A stretch of 25,573 nucleotides of DNA from contig CAVFWS010000012.1 in assembly GCA_963626295.1 (NCBI GenBank), positions 1 through 25,573 on the forward strand. The letters are read 5' to 3'. Positions within the stretch are counted from its first letter, which is position 1. Each line of letters starts with the position of its first letter. The notes under the pieces are model-generated. The model searched no databases and was not told the origin of the DNA. It worked only from the letters and a program-made list of their open reading frames with translations. Positions 1-8,058 of this stretch are shown here, in pieces. This DNA comes from UBA1731 sp963626295. GTDB taxonomy: Bacteria > Verrucomicrobiota > Kiritimatiellia > RFP12 > UBA1067. A program made the position numbers and the translations under genes.

Positions 1-566
1 GACGGGGCCTCGATGCCGTCGAACGCCGCGAACGCCGACTTCTCCACGCTCGCGCCTATCCTCTCCCCCAGGGCCTGTTCGGCCGCGGCGGCGCGCTCCA
101 CCTCCGCGGCGAGGGATTCCTCCACCTCCGCGATGAGGTCGCGGTAGCCGCCAAGGTCTACGGGGACGTCCTCCCCCTTCGCCCTCGGCCAGTGCGCGAC
201 CGGCAGCAGGTCCTTGACGTACAGCGTCTGCCCCTGCGGATCGTCCAGCACGAGAAGCCGCCGCTCCGCCGCCCCGCACGGCACCGACCGCTCCATCTGG
301 ACGGTATCGAGGTTAAGGCGGCACCGCGCGTCATCCCCGTCCACGTCCCACGCGTCCGCCTGTGCGCCATCCTCCGCCGGCATCGGGAACTGCGCGAGCG
401 TCGCCAGCTCCCCGTCCAGCTCACCGAGGATGCGCAGCCTGAGGGACCCCGCCGTCCACGCCGCCGCGCCGCGGACGGTCACGTCCACGGCCTCGCCGGC
501 CGCCACCGCCCCGCGGAACACCGCCGCCTTCGCGGCGACCCTCGGCTCTATCTCCAGTCTCGTCAT
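1..566 (-). CDS. Distal tail protein (partial, runs off left edge)
   Basis: The frame opens with ATG at 566 and stays open to the first base, so 188 codons are visible and the C-terminus is missing. A purine/G-rich stretch ends a few bases before the ATG, and the previous gene stops 14 nt upstream, so this is the next gene of the tail operon. The first 125 residues look like a compact beta-rich domain (many short V/L-rich strands). From about residue 140 the sequence becomes an Ala/Glu-rich heptad-like helix, suggesting a coiled coil or a trimeric fibre stalk. I do not recognise a named family. Position after the tape measure and three other distal tail genes suggests a baseplate or tail-fibre component, which is inference from gene order. 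Confidence 0.7.
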   Translation of the reverse strand, partial: MTRLEIEPRVAAKAAVFRGAVAAGEAVDVTVRGAAAWTAGSLRLRILGELDGELATLAQFPMPAEDGAQADAWDVDGDDARCRLNLDTVQMERSVPCGAAERRLLVLDDPQGQTLYVKDLLPVAHWPRAKGEDVPVDLGGYRDLIAEVEESLAAEVERAAAAEQALGERIGASVEKSAFAAFDGIEAP

Positions 567-580
567 GCGCACCCCCAAAC

Positions 581-1912
581 TCACGCCCCGCTCCCAACGC
601 CCAGCCTGTGGAAGCCCGTGCGCCAGTCCACGTCGGCGACGAGCGCGAGCCGCTTCGGGATCATCCGGATGCTCGTGCGCCTGTAGTTGACCTTCTCGCC
701 TTCCTCGTCCTCCGACCACGCCCCCATGTCCGGCGCGGGCGGGAACCAGTTGTCGTCCGGATGGTGGAGGTCGGGGAACTCGGCGAAGAACGCCTTGTAC
801 GCGGCGGCGTACGACGGCGTCGCTGTCGCCGTCACGAACCCGCCGCCCTCCGAGAAGGACACGCCGGAGGCCTCCGCCGCCACCAGCCTGGTGAGGGATG
901 TGTCGGTCACCTTCTCCAGCGTGGCGGAGTCGCTCCACCTTCGGTACGTGTCGCCGTACGTCGCCTCGACCACCACCCACGCCTTGCGGCACGACAGCTG
1001 CGCGGCCTTCGCGAAGTCCGCGGGGAACAGCGTCGCGGCCACCGGCTCGTCGAACGAGCAGGTTTGCGAGCTGCCGTTCGACACGGCCTCCGATGTCGCC
1101 CACTGCCTCGCCGATTCGGGGCCGTACTTGCGCCTCGACCTGCAGGACCGCTGAATCGACCAGTCGTAGAGGCCGCCGCCGGACCAGGCGTCCCGCGTGA
1201 CCTTGTCCACGTCCGCGCTGTACGTGAACACGCCCGTGTCGCTGTTGAAGCCCTCGATGCTGACCCCGTAGCTGTGGGTGACCGCCGCATCCTCGTGCAA
1301 GAGGCCGCCGTCCGCCGCGTCGCTGTCGCCGGCGAACCCGGAGACGGCGGCTATCGCGCGGTAGAACGCCGCCACCGAGCCGGACGAGAGTCGGCGGCGC
1401 GACCCCGCGACGAAATCCGCCATGCCGTCCAGCGGGCCTGCCGCCGCGCCCGCCGCCAGCACGGAGTCGCGGGCGTATCGGGTGTAATATTGCTTGGTCG
1501 AAGTGACGTAGTTGGGCGTCCCATCCCATACGGCTGGATCCGCGCCGCCTATCTCCGCGTCCGCGAGGACGAGCCCGCCACCGTACGATGACGTCCCGTC
1601 CGCGCTGTCCGCGAGAACGCCGTACAGCCGGCCGAACACCGCCCCCACCCTCGCCGTGGTCGGGCGGCGGAGGTAGCGGGTGTCGATGCCGGAGGCCTTC
1701 GCGAACGAGCTGTTCCCGTTGGCCTCCGAGACGGCGCTCATCTCGCTCATCGCCTCGAAGAGGTAGATCTGGTCCTCGCCGAGCAGGGGCCGGCCGGGCT
1801 CGGGGTCCGGCCCGGTCAGCCGCCCGCGCACTAGGTCGGCGTTCCTCGGATCCGTGAAGCGGTAGTCCTCCGCGGACGCGAGGGGCGATTCTATCGGCGC
1901 TGTGCTGCCCAT
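581..1912 (-). CDS. Uncharacterised tail protein, 443 aa
   Basis: The 443-residue frame starts at ATG 1912, preceded by a run of G residues that can serve as ribosome binding site. It begins 12 nt after the preceding gene's stop. The product is rich in Tyr, Trp, Ser and Gly, with many short aromatic strands and no signal peptide or membrane segment, as expected for a beta-rich virion protein. Four cysteines lie in the middle part, around the RSCRSRR and QTCSFDE segments and near LSCRKA. No enzymatic motif was seen. Its place between the tape-measure side genes and the partial fibre-like gene at the left edge makes a tail-tip or baseplate role likely. The family is not recognised. Confidence 0.75.
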   Translation of the reverse strand: MGSTAPIESPLASAEDYRFTDPRNADLVRGRLTGPDPEPGRPLLGEDQIYLFEAMSEMSAVSEANGNSSFAKASGIDTRYLRRPTTARVGAVFGRLYGVLADSADGTSSYGGGLVLADAEIGGADPAVWDGTPNYVTSTKQYYTRYARDSVLAAGAAAGPLDGMADFVAGSRRRLSSGSVAAFYRAIAAVSGFAGDSDAADGGLLHEDAAVTHSYGVSIEGFNSDTGVFTYSADVDKVTRDAWSGGGLYDWSIQRSCRSRRKYGPESARQWATSEAVSNGSSQTCSFDEPVAATLFPADFAKAAQLSCRKAWVVVEATYGDTYRRWSDSATLEKVTDTSLTRLVAAEASGVSFSEGGGFVTATATPSYAAAYKAFFAEFPDLHHPDDNWFPPAPDMGAWSEDEEGEKVNYRRTSIRMIPKRLALVADVDWRTGFHRLGVGSGA

Positions 1913-1924
1913 GGTGCCCCCCCC

Positions 1925-2788
1925 TCAGTCGTACGCCGGGACGGTCGCAATCCCCCGGTAGTCCACCGCCACCCTGCCCCCGGATATCACGTAGAGCGGC
2001 ACGTAAGAGACGTTGCCCGCGTCGTCCGTCGATTCGTCCGCCGCCGCCGTGCCGAGCGTGACCTCCGCCGACGCGCTCGCGCCGAGCGTGACCTTCACGT
2101 AGTACCTCCCGTCGCCGAGGTCGGGACCGATCCCCGCGACCTCCACCATGCCGCGCCCGACCATGACCGCGCCCGCGCCTATCGACTTCGTGGAGGCGTC
2201 CCACGGGAACAGCCCCACGTCGGCGTTCGTCCCCGCAATGACCGTTCCGAGCACGAACTGGCGGATCCGCCCGCCCTCCATCCTCGCGACGAGAAGCCTT
2301 GTCCCGGTCTCCGTGTCGGTGTCCGTCCCGGTCTCCGTGTCCGGGTTCCTGACCTCGATGCCGAAACTCCCCCCGGACGCCTGGACGGCGCACCACACCT
2401 CGCTCCCCTCGGCGATGCCATCCTCGCCGGGGATGACGTAGCACCGCCCCTCGGGGGCGATCCGCCCGCCCGAAGGGCCGAGCGGCTCCTTCGCCGACCC
2501 CTTCCCGTCCCACGCGAACGTCCCGCCCATGCCGTCCGTCACGCTCCCGTCGGGGAGGCATATCGTCCAGTGCGGCTCGACCGCGCCGCCCGTCTCGGTC
2601 GCGCACATCACGCGGGAGACGCGGAAGGGAAGGTCGGACACGAACGCCTCGCTCCGCCGCCCGACCGCGCCGCCCGGGCCCGCGCCGTCCGCCCCGCCGC
2701 GCAGGGCGGCGTCCGTGACGGCCCTGCACCACTCCGCCGTTATCCTCTCGCCCCTGCGCGGCGGCGCTATCGTCCCGAAGCCGCTCAT
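1925..2788 (-). CDS. Uncharacterised distal tail protein, 287 aa
   Basis: The ATG at 2788 overlaps the TGA of the preceding gene in the ATGA arrangement, so translation is probably coupled. A much longer upstream extension of this frame exists but only shadows the preceding gene. The 287-residue product has an N-terminal segment beginning MSGFGTIAPPRRGERITAEW, then Gly/Thr/Val-rich beta-type sequence. A short acidic low-complexity linker, DTETGTDTDTETGT, lies near the middle and is coded by a 17-bp direct repeat. The second half has strand-like sequence ending in GGRVAVDYRGIATVPAYD. I cannot name a family. Gene order points to a tail-tip or receptor-contact protein, and the repeat linker may be length-variable between relatives. 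Confidence 0.75.
   Translation of the reverse strand: MSGFGTIAPPRRGERITAEWCRAVTDAALRGGADGAGPGGAVGRRSEAFVSDLPFRVSRVMCATETGGAVEPHWTICLPDGSVTDGMGGTFAWDGKGSAKEPLGPSGGRIAPEGRCYVIPGEDGIAEGSEVWCAVQASGGSFGIEVRNPDTETGTDTDTETGTRLLVARMEGGRIRQFVLGTVIAGTNADVGLFPWDASTKSIGAGAVMVGRGMVEVAGIGPDLGDGRYYVKVTLGASASAEVTLGTAAADESTDDAGNVSYVPLYVISGGRVAVDYRGIATVPAYD
2301..2341. repeat. Two copies of a 17-bp direct repeat inside a tail gene
   Basis: The 17-bp unit gtcccggtctccgtgtc occurs at 2301-2317 and again at 2325-2341, 24 bp apart. The unit is a multiple of 8 codons apart, so copy-number change would keep the reading frame. It codes for the Thr/Glu/Asp/Gly linker in the 287-residue tail protein. Confidence 0.7.
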
Positions 2789-3537
2789 GCCGCGCCCCCG
2801 CCGTACAGCAGGTCGGGCCACTCCGCCGCGCCCGTCCACGTCTGCGTCCGCTGCCACCTGTTCGTCGTGTCGTTCCTGACGAGCGTGTCGCCCGTCTTGA
2901 GCCACTCGAACCCCGATGGCATCCCCGCTATCCCCGGGCTGCCCTTCGTCCCGATCCCCGACGTGGAGGGACGCCCCTTGTAGACCGAAACCCGCCGCAC
3001 CACGGGGAGGTAGACGTTGAACTCCCTGATGCCACGGCAGTACAGCTTCGCCCACTCCGCGAGGGATTCCGGGAGGTCGCTTACGGCGGAGAACTCGCTC
3101 GCGGGGGTCTCGCGGTACTTCCCCAGCGCCTGTACGTCCTCGGGCGAGGCGATGAACTTCAGCCACGTCTCCACGCCGTCCGCCGGGAAGTTCCTGTGCA
3201 TGGCGAGCGGCTGGCGCGTCTCCACCATGTCTATCTGGTCGGAGTACTCCTCCTCCACCGCCGCCGATCCCGCCCCGCCGTCCAGGGTGTCCGACCCGCG
3301 CACCGTGAGCTCGCCCATGCCGCCCGGCAGGGGCTGCAGCTCCATGCTCTCCACGTAGTAGCCCGTGTCGCCGCACAGGTACGTCTCGCCCTTCGCCTTG
3401 AGCTCCGCCCTCAGCGACTCGATGGGCCCGACCTTCCTCAGCGTCGTGACCGTCACGGTGGACTTGCTGACGAGCCCGTTCCCCTCGGCGAGGAACGTGC
3501 CGCCCCCGCCCACCACTATGTCCCCGTCAACCGCCAT
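2785..3537 (-). CDS. Tail protein downstream of the tape measure, 250 aa
   Basis: Two in-frame ATGs lie at 3543 and 3537. I prefer 3537 because the GGGAGG ribosome binding site sits 6 nt before it, whereas it would abut the ATG at 3543. The product has an N-terminal beta-rich part (STVTVTTLRKVGPIESL, then GDTGYYVESMELQPLPGG and GELTVRGSD) and a more helical middle. A Trp/Gly-rich C-terminus contains TNRWQRTQTWTGAAEW. No catalytic motif was seen. It comes directly after the tape-measure gene, the slot usually held by distal tail or tape-measure-interacting proteins. It overlaps the next gene by 4 nt. The family name is not known to me. Confidence 0.75.
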   Translation of the reverse strand: MAVDGDIVVGGGGTFLAEGNGLVSKSTVTVTTLRKVGPIESLRAELKAKGETYLCGDTGYYVESMELQPLPGGMGELTVRGSDTLDGGAGSAAVEEEYSDQIDMVETRQPLAMHRNFPADGVETWLKFIASPEDVQALGKYRETPASEFSAVSDLPESLAEWAKLYCRGIREFNVYLPVVRRVSVYKGRPSTSGIGTKGSPGIAGMPSGFEWLKTGDTLVRNDTTNRWQRTQTWTGAAEWPDLLYGGGAA

Positions 3538-3552
3538 GCCCATCCTCCCGTG

Positions 3553-5241
3553 TCATCCGGCCACCGCCACCTCTCCGCCGTCCGTGTTGTCGAGTATGCC
3601 CCGCAGCATCTCGTTCGCCCGTTCGTTGAGCTTCCGGATCTCGTCTATCATGGTCTCCTTCCTGTCGACGGCGACGAACGCCCCGCCGACCGCCGCGGAC
3701 CTCGCCGTGGCGAACCCGCCCATCTGCGATATCCTGTCCCCGCCCCCGATGCGGTAGACGTCCGCGCCCATGCGCTCCTCCCGCGCCATGCGGATGGCGG
3801 CGTCCCAGAGCGAATCCTGCGCATTCCGCCTCTCCCCGGCGTACCTCGACACGTCCCCCCTCATCTCGCCGAGCCGCACCTGCTCGCCCTCCGTCAGGTC
3901 GGTGCGCCCGTTGAGCGAGTCGAGGTATTCCGCAAGCCGCTCCCTCGCATCGGCGAGGCGGGCGGTCGCGTTCACGAGGTCGGACTCCCTCATCGACATC
4001 AGCCCGTCGGCGTCCGTCCCGCCCTCCATGCGCCTTTCGCGCGCGGCCCTGTCCGCCTCCAGGATGCCCCTCTCCATGTCGTCCGAGACGCGCCTGCGGG
4101 CCTCGTCCGCGCGGCGCTCCGCGTCCCTGCGGTCGGCGTCCTCGCGCTCCTCGCGGGCCTTGCGCTCCGCCTCGCGCGCCTCCACGGCGGCAAGCTCCTC
4201 AAGCGCGGCCTTCCGCCTCTCCGCCGCCTGCGCCTGTTCCCGTTCGAGCTTCGCGAGCTCGGCCTGCACCCGCGCGAGCTCGTCGCCCTCCTGCGCCTTG
4301 CGCCTGTCCTCGGCCAGGAACATGTCCTGGAGCTGCTCCTTGCGCTCCTCCGTCGGCGGGGCGGCGTACTTCCGCCCCGTCCATACCGACACACTGTTCT
4401 GGAGCCGCCCGGCGTACTCGTCCCTTATCTGGGACTGCTTCGCCTCGATGTTGGCGATGTTCCTCCGCCGCAGCTCGGCCTCCCTCTCCAGCTGTCCGCG
4501 CCGCCGGCCGTACGTCTCCGCCTCGCGCCGCTCGACGTCCTCCACGGACGAATCTCCATCCATGAACCCCGCCGACCTCCTTATGTCCTCGCGCCGCCTC
4601 TGCGCCTCCGCGGCCTGGCGTTCCCGCGCGTACCTCCGCGCGATTCCGGCCCGCTCGTCGCCGTTCGCCGCGCCCATCATCTCGGCCTCCATCGCCATGC
4701 CGGACTGCGCGTCCGCGATCCCGCGTCTCGCCCTCGTCCGCATCTCCTCGACCTGACGCAGGTGATCCAGCTTCCCGGCCGTCTCGTCGATGGCCCTGCC
4801 CATCTCCGCGAAGCTCCGCGCGATCTCGCGGTTGTTGCCCTCGATGTTCCTGTCCCGCGCCGCCTGGAGCCTGTCGAGCCACGACTTCAGCCTACGCTCC
4901 GATTCGCCCACGTGCCTCGTCACGAGCGCGACACCCGCCGCGAGAGCCGTAAGCGCGAGCATGACGGGATTCGCGACGACGGCCTTCAGCGCCGCGCCAA
5001 GCCCCTTTAGCCCGCCCGTGAGCCTGGACGCGACCATCATCAGCCCGCCCATCTGCGGGCTTACGGCGGAGACCATCGACCCGAGCGCGGAAAGCCCCTC
5101 CCCGGCTTCCGAACCCATCCGCCTCATCCTGTCGCCGGTCTCGACCGCCCGCTTCCCGACGGACTCGAGCGACTCCTCGACCTTCCTTCCGCCCGCGGTG
5201 TCGGCGGTCTCCGTTATGCGTATCTCAACGTCCCTCGCCAT
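3553..5241 (-). CDS. Tail tape measure protein
   Basis: The 562-residue product begins MARDVEIRITETADTAGG. A short amphipathic region is followed by a hydrophobic stretch at about residues 88-108 (VVANPVMLALTALAAGVALV). After that comes a very long Arg/Glu/Ala-rich helical region of some 350 residues with heptad character. This combination of one hydrophobic segment plus an extended coiled coil, lying after the head-tail connector genes and before the distal tail genes, is typical of tape measure proteins, which set tail length and pass through the tail tube. The length suggests a fairly short tail. The start overlaps the preceding chaperone-like gene by 17 nt. It ends 15 nt before the next gene's start. 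No lytic transglycosylase or peptidase motif was seen. Confidence 0.85.
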   Translation of the reverse strand: MARDVEIRITETADTAGGRKVEESLESVGKRAVETGDRMRRMGSEAGEGLSALGSMVSAVSPQMGGLMMVASRLTGGLKGLGAALKAVVANPVMLALTALAAGVALVTRHVGESERRLKSWLDRLQAARDRNIEGNNREIARSFAEMGRAIDETAGKLDHLRQVEEMRTRARRGIADAQSGMAMEAEMMGAANGDERAGIARRYARERQAAEAQRRREDIRRSAGFMDGDSSVEDVERREAETYGRRRGQLEREAELRRRNIANIEAKQSQIRDEYAGRLQNSVSVWTGRKYAAPPTEERKEQLQDMFLAEDRRKAQEGDELARVQAELAKLEREQAQAAERRKAALEELAAVEAREAERKAREEREDADRRDAERRADEARRRVSDDMERGILEADRAARERRMEGGTDADGLMSMRESDLVNATARLADARERLAEYLDSLNGRTDLTEGEQVRLGEMRGDVSRYAGERRNAQDSLWDAAIRMAREERMGADVYRIGGGDRISQMGGFATARSAAVGGAFVAVDRKETMIDEIRKLNERANEMLRGILDNTDGGEVAVAG

Positions 5242-5851
5242 CGCCCTTCGCCTCCGCCGCGCCCGCCGCGGCCCTCTTCTCCGCCTTCGCCCGCCTCATC
5301 CGCCCCACGGCAATCCTCTCGAAGTAGTCCGGCCCGCCATGCCCGCCGCCGTTGCGCGTCCGCGCACACGCCGAGAGGGCGAATGCCCGAATGACGGGCG
5401 TGCGCATCGCCTCGTCGAACGGAATCCCGTACTCGGAGGCGATCCACTCGCCGTATTCGAGCGGCCATCCGAGGCCGGTCCGCATCCCTGCGGCCATCTC
5501 CTCGCCGCCGGGCCTGTCCCTGCGCGGGGGGATGAACGTGGACCACGCCCTGTTGAGCGCGGCGTCCACCTCCCTGGCCACCTCCGCGGGATCCCATTCC
5601 CGATGCCCCGCCTCCCACCGGGCGAACGCCTCCGCCCCCTCGGCGGGGGACCACGCGAGGCCTCCAAGCGCCCCCGGCGGCGACGATAGCACCCACGCCG
5701 CCACCATCGCCCTGTCGGGAGTGACCGCCGCATCGCAGTCCACCCCGAGCGCCTCGAGCATCACGACGTCGCACAGCGCAACCGCCCTCAGGCGGAAGCG
5801 CCCCGTCCCCCCTATCGGGAACGTCGCCGCTATCGTCTCGACGGGCAGCAC
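5225..5851 (-). CDS. Putative tail assembly chaperone-like protein
   Basis: The likely start is GTG at 5851 with GAGGA six bases upstream. The product is 208 residues. It has two segments of interest: an N-terminal helical part containing FRLRAVALCDVVMLEALGV, and a C-terminal part with GWPLEYGEWIASEYGI, then ALSACARTRNGGGHGGPDYF and a basic/Ala-rich tail. Genes in this position, between the tail tube and the tape measure, usually encode tail assembly chaperones, which coat the tape measure before the tube polymerises. The overlap with the tape-measure start agrees with that. No slippery heptamer was searched for systematically and no frameshifted second product was identified, so the role is inferred from position and size. 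Confidence 0.6.
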   Translation of the reverse strand: MLPVETIAATFPIGGTGRFRLRAVALCDVVMLEALGVDCDAAVTPDRAMVAAWVLSSPPGALGGLAWSPAEGAEAFARWEAGHREWDPAEVAREVDAALNRAWSTFIPPRRDRPGGEEMAAGMRTGLGWPLEYGEWIASEYGIPFDEAMRTPVIRAFALSACARTRNGGGHGGPDYFERIAVGRMRRAKAEKRAAAGAAEAKGDGEGR

Positions 5852-5860
5852 GGCCTATCC

Positions 5861-6247
5861 TCAGGCCGTCGCCGCGTCGATCGACGGGTACGTGCGGGCG
5901 GTTATGCTCACGCGCTTCGCGTCCTCGTTCGCCCACGCGACGCTCCACGTCTCGACCCGCACCTTGTACGCCTTGCCCCCGATGGTGAGCGTAAACAGCT
6001 CGCCCTTCTTGAGGTCGGTCACGTCCGCGGAGAGCAGACCCGTGAAGGTGAAGCGCTCGAAGTCGCCCACGCGCAGGAGCGTGCACACGTTCCCGTTCTC
6101 GTCCTTGAACTCCCGGAGGTCGCCCTCCTGCGAATGCGTGCCGCTCTGGACGATTATGTCGCCCGTGCCGACGCTTACCACCGGCGCCCCGTACTGGAGC
6201 GACAGCCCGAATTGCTCCGGGGCACCCCCCGGCGTGTGATTAGCCAT
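5861..6247 (-). CDS. Small structural tail protein, possible tail tube
   Basis: The 128-residue product starts at ATG 6247 with GAGG just upstream and ends 9 nt before the next gene. It is beta-rich: SLQYGAPVVSVGTGDIIVQS, then NVCTLLRVGDFERFTFTGLL, then KKGELFTLTIGGKAYKVRVE and WSVAWANEDAKRVSITART. There is no signal peptide or membrane helix. Its place after the tail-terminator-like gene and before the chaperone-like and tape-measure genes is where a tail tube (major tail) protein is expected. It is smaller than most tail tube proteins, so a head-tail joining or minor tail protein is an alternative. Confidence 0.55.
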   Translation of the reverse strand: MANHTPGGAPEQFGLSLQYGAPVVSVGTGDIIVQSGTHSQEGDLREFKDENGNVCTLLRVGDFERFTFTGLLSADVTDLKKGELFTLTIGGKAYKVRVETWSVAWANEDAKRVSITARTYPSIDAATA

Positions 6248-6252
6248 GACCT

Positions 6253-6750
6253 CTATCCTTCCTTTCCGTTTCCTTCAGTTGTCCCGTGGGCAGGGCCGGC
6301 AAGGCTCTGCTCAAGCTCCCAGAAGCTCCTCGCGATGTTCACAGCGTCGCCGTCCTCGCGGGCGAACCGCCTGAACCTCAGCATCTCCGTCATGCCGGGC
6401 AGCCTCCGCCAGTGGAGCGACGTTGCAAGCCGTTCCGTGAGGCCCTGCGCCGTCATCCATGCGCCGTCCGGCGAACGGTTGAGGGCAGGGACCTCCATTG
6501 CCCGCACCTCGATCGACACCGTACCCTGCAGCACAGGACCGGACTGCGACCGCCGCTCGAACCCGGCTATCCCCACCATCACGCAGATGCCGCCTGTCTT
6601 GCCGAGCGCCTCGGATATGGCCGTCTCCATGTCCTGGCGGTCCTCCACGCACACGGTGACGCGCCCTGCGGACGCGGCGACGACCGCATCCGCCCTTATG
6701 GCATCCGCCATCGCGTCCGCAACCCTCCTGAGCGTACCCTCTCCATCCAT
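6253..6750 (-). CDS. Putative tail terminator / gp37-like protein
   Basis: The start at ATG 6750 has GGAGGG nine bases upstream. Upstream extension of the frame lies inside the preceding gene and is discarded. The 165-residue product begins MDGEGTLRRVADAMADAIRA. It has alternating strands and helices (AGRVTVCVEDRQDMETAISE, GICVMVGIAGFE, LQGTVSIEVRAMEVPALN). The pattern of an N-terminal helix followed by a compact alpha/beta sheet, and the location between virion-morphogenesis and tail-tube genes, fit a tail terminator or tail completion protein. The similarity is one of size, position and secondary-structure pattern, not of a diagnostic motif. Confidence 0.5.
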   Translation of the reverse strand: MDGEGTLRRVADAMADAIRADAVVAASAGRVTVCVEDRQDMETAISEALGKTGGICVMVGIAGFERRSQSGPVLQGTVSIEVRAMEVPALNRSPDGAWMTAQGLTERLATSLHWRRLPGMTEMLRFRRFAREDGDAVNIARSFWELEQSLAGPAHGTTEGNGKEG

Positions 6751-6769
6751 GCGCCAGAACCCTCCACAG

Positions 6770-7480
6770 TCACGCCGGGCTTCCAACCTCCGCAGCGCCA
6801 TTCGTGGAGAGCCACAGCTCGGCGAACGCCTCCGCCGTCTCGGCCGCCCAGTCCGCAATCTCGGAATCCCCCGGGAGCAGCCCCTCGTCGCGGGGCAGGG
6901 TCACGGACTTCCTGAGCGCGTAGAGGGCCCGAAGGCGCCTGCTCCTGTGCGGCTTGCCGTCCGAACCCGCCGCCGTCTCCGTCTCGCCGGTCGCCTCCGC
7001 GAGGATCCCCGTACCCTTCGGCCTGAATATCCTGCGCCCCTCGGCCCTGAGCTCCGCGACCGTGCGGCAGTACGCGTCCGCATGGAGGGGGATGGTGAGA
7101 CACTTCGCCCTCACCGGCCTTACCGTCAGCGGCCCGTACGCCCTGCGCAGCCCCGGCGTGTTCGCCACGACCACGGTGACGCCGTCCGCAGTGGCGTCCC
7201 GCGAGAACGTCTCCGGCTTCGCGCCGCCCCCGGTGAACGCCGAGAGGGAGCGTACGCGCCCCGGCGCGAACTCAAGGAAGCGCGAATGCTGCGCGCCGAG
7301 CCCGTCCGCCGTCCGGTGCCGCGACACCGAGGCGCGGGCGATGTGGTCCGCAGTCCGCTCCTGGCACGAGAACCCGATCTCCACGTTCATCCTCGCGAGC
7401 CTGTCGGGAGACAGCATCTCCCCCACGGCGGCCTTGGCCTCCGCGAGACCCTTCACGTCTATGCGCACAACGCTGTCCAT
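6770..7480 (-). CDS. Virion morphogenesis / head-tail connector-like protein
   Basis: The 236-residue product begins MDSVVRIDVKGLAEAKAAVG. A segment around residues 45-75 (HIARASVSRHRTADGLGAQH and following) is followed by a strand-rich part ending in YGPLTVRPVRAKCLTIPLHA and the phrase EGRRIFRPKGTGILAE. A helix-rich C-terminus ends with a Trp/Glu pattern (IADWAAETAEAFAELWL). The combination of a surface loop that must carry a long insertion and the LTIPLHADAY-type strand resembles phage virion morphogenesis (Mu gpG-like) proteins, which act in head-tail joining. The ribosome binding site at ATG 7480 is weak, so the start is likely but not certain. A later ATG at residue 22 would remove a plausible first strand. 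Confidence 0.55.
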   Translation of the reverse strand: MDSVVRIDVKGLAEAKAAVGEMLSPDRLARMNVEIGFSCQERTADHIARASVSRHRTADGLGAQHSRFLEFAPGRVRSLSAFTGGGAKPETFSRDATADGVTVVVANTPGLRRAYGPLTVRPVRAKCLTIPLHADAYCRTVAELRAEGRRIFRPKGTGILAEATGETETAAGSDGKPHRSRRLRALYALRKSVTLPRDEGLLPGDSEIADWAAETAEAFAELWLSTNGAAEVGSPA

Positions 7481-7486
7481 ACGCGG

Positions 7487-7624
7487 TCACGCCGCGCTGC
7501 CAACCCGCGCCGGAGACACGCCCGCCCCTGCCGACAGGGCGCGGCACGGGGCAAATGCGGCGCCGACGTGCGCATTATGCGGAAAGGCCGCCGACGCAAT
7601 CGCGCCGACGGCCCCATACGACAT
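7487..7624 (-). CDS. Possible 45-residue small protein
   Basis: A short frame from ATG 7624 to TGA 7487 codes for 45 residues beginning MSYGAVGAIASAAF. AGGA lies about four bases before the ATG. It fills the otherwise unexplained 162-nt gap between the stop at 7643 and the ATG at 7480, leaving 18 nt on one side and 6 nt on the other, like the spacing elsewhere in the operon. The product is Ala/Gly-rich and mildly hydrophobic. In GC-rich DNA such frames arise by chance, so this is only a candidate. Confidence 0.35.
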   Translation of the reverse strand: MSYGAVGAIASAAFPHNAHVGAAFAPCRALSAGAGVSPARVGSAA

Positions 7625-7642
7625 CCTTTTCCTGCGTATGCC

Positions 7643-7972
7643 CTATGCCATCCGCTCCTGGCCCCGCCGCATCGCGCCCCACGCGCCCATATACGCCGCG
7701 TCGCGCACCGTGCCGTCGTGGACTGCCGCCTTGAAGTTCTCGTAGTCGATGGCCTCGGCCTCCTCGGCGACGATTCTCGCCCACGTTGCGCGGTCGAAGT
7801 CCATGCGGTAGCGGTAGTCGTTGCCGGGCGTGACGGAGACCTTCGGCTCGACCCCGTGCGCCCCGCACAGCCGCTCAAGGTCTCCATCGAACCTCGCCCT
7901 CACGTGTATTGTGTCCGGATCGGCGAAATGCCTGACCGCACTAAAGAACCCGCTCCTGCAGAAAAGCCACAT
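7643..7972 (-). CDS. Conserved phage protein of unknown function, 109 aa
   Basis: The product starts MWLFCRSGFFSAVRHFADPD, with GGGAG eight bases before the ATG. It continues with IHVRARFDGDLERL, then YRYRMDFDRATWARIVAEEA and DYENFKAAV. An N-terminus of the form MW-F---GF-S followed by an R-arm, a strand and a DYDNFK-like motif is a pattern I recognise from small uncharacterised proteins of phages and other mobile elements. The function is unknown. The gene has its own sigma70-type promoter (8016-8044) and lower GC than the structural genes, so it looks like an accessory gene expressed independently of the late operon, perhaps in the lysogen. Confidence 0.7.
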   Translation of the reverse strand: MWLFCRSGFFSAVRHFADPDTIHVRARFDGDLERLCGAHGVEPKVSVTPGNDYRYRMDFDRATWARIVAEEAEAIDYENFKAAVHDGTVRDAAYMGAWGAMRRGQERMA

Positions 7973-8015
7973 GACTTTATCTCCCTTCGTTTACCTGTTT
8001 CATGTTTATGCCCGC

Positions 8016-8044
8016 ATTATGCCGCGTTCACTTCATGGCGTCAA
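8016..8044 (-). promoter_or_regulatory. Sigma70-type promoter before the 109-aa gene
   Basis: On the minus strand TTGACG (8044-8039) is followed after 17 nt by CATAAT (8021-8016). This is 5/6 to each consensus box at the ideal spacing. It lies in the 86-nt gap before the ATG at 7972, and GCGG directly precedes the -10 box as in the other two promoters of this window. Confidence 0.65.
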
Positions 8045-8058
8045 TGCCCTTTCCCCGG

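Noticed and set aside
3196..5010. 604-codon open frame on the plus strand
   Set aside because: It mirrors the tape-measure coiled coil, giving Leu/Arg-rich pseudo-sequence. No ribosome binding site.
7574..7603. CATAAT with TTGCGT upstream on the minus strand
   Set aside because: Spacing is only 14 nt, too short for a sigma70 promoter.
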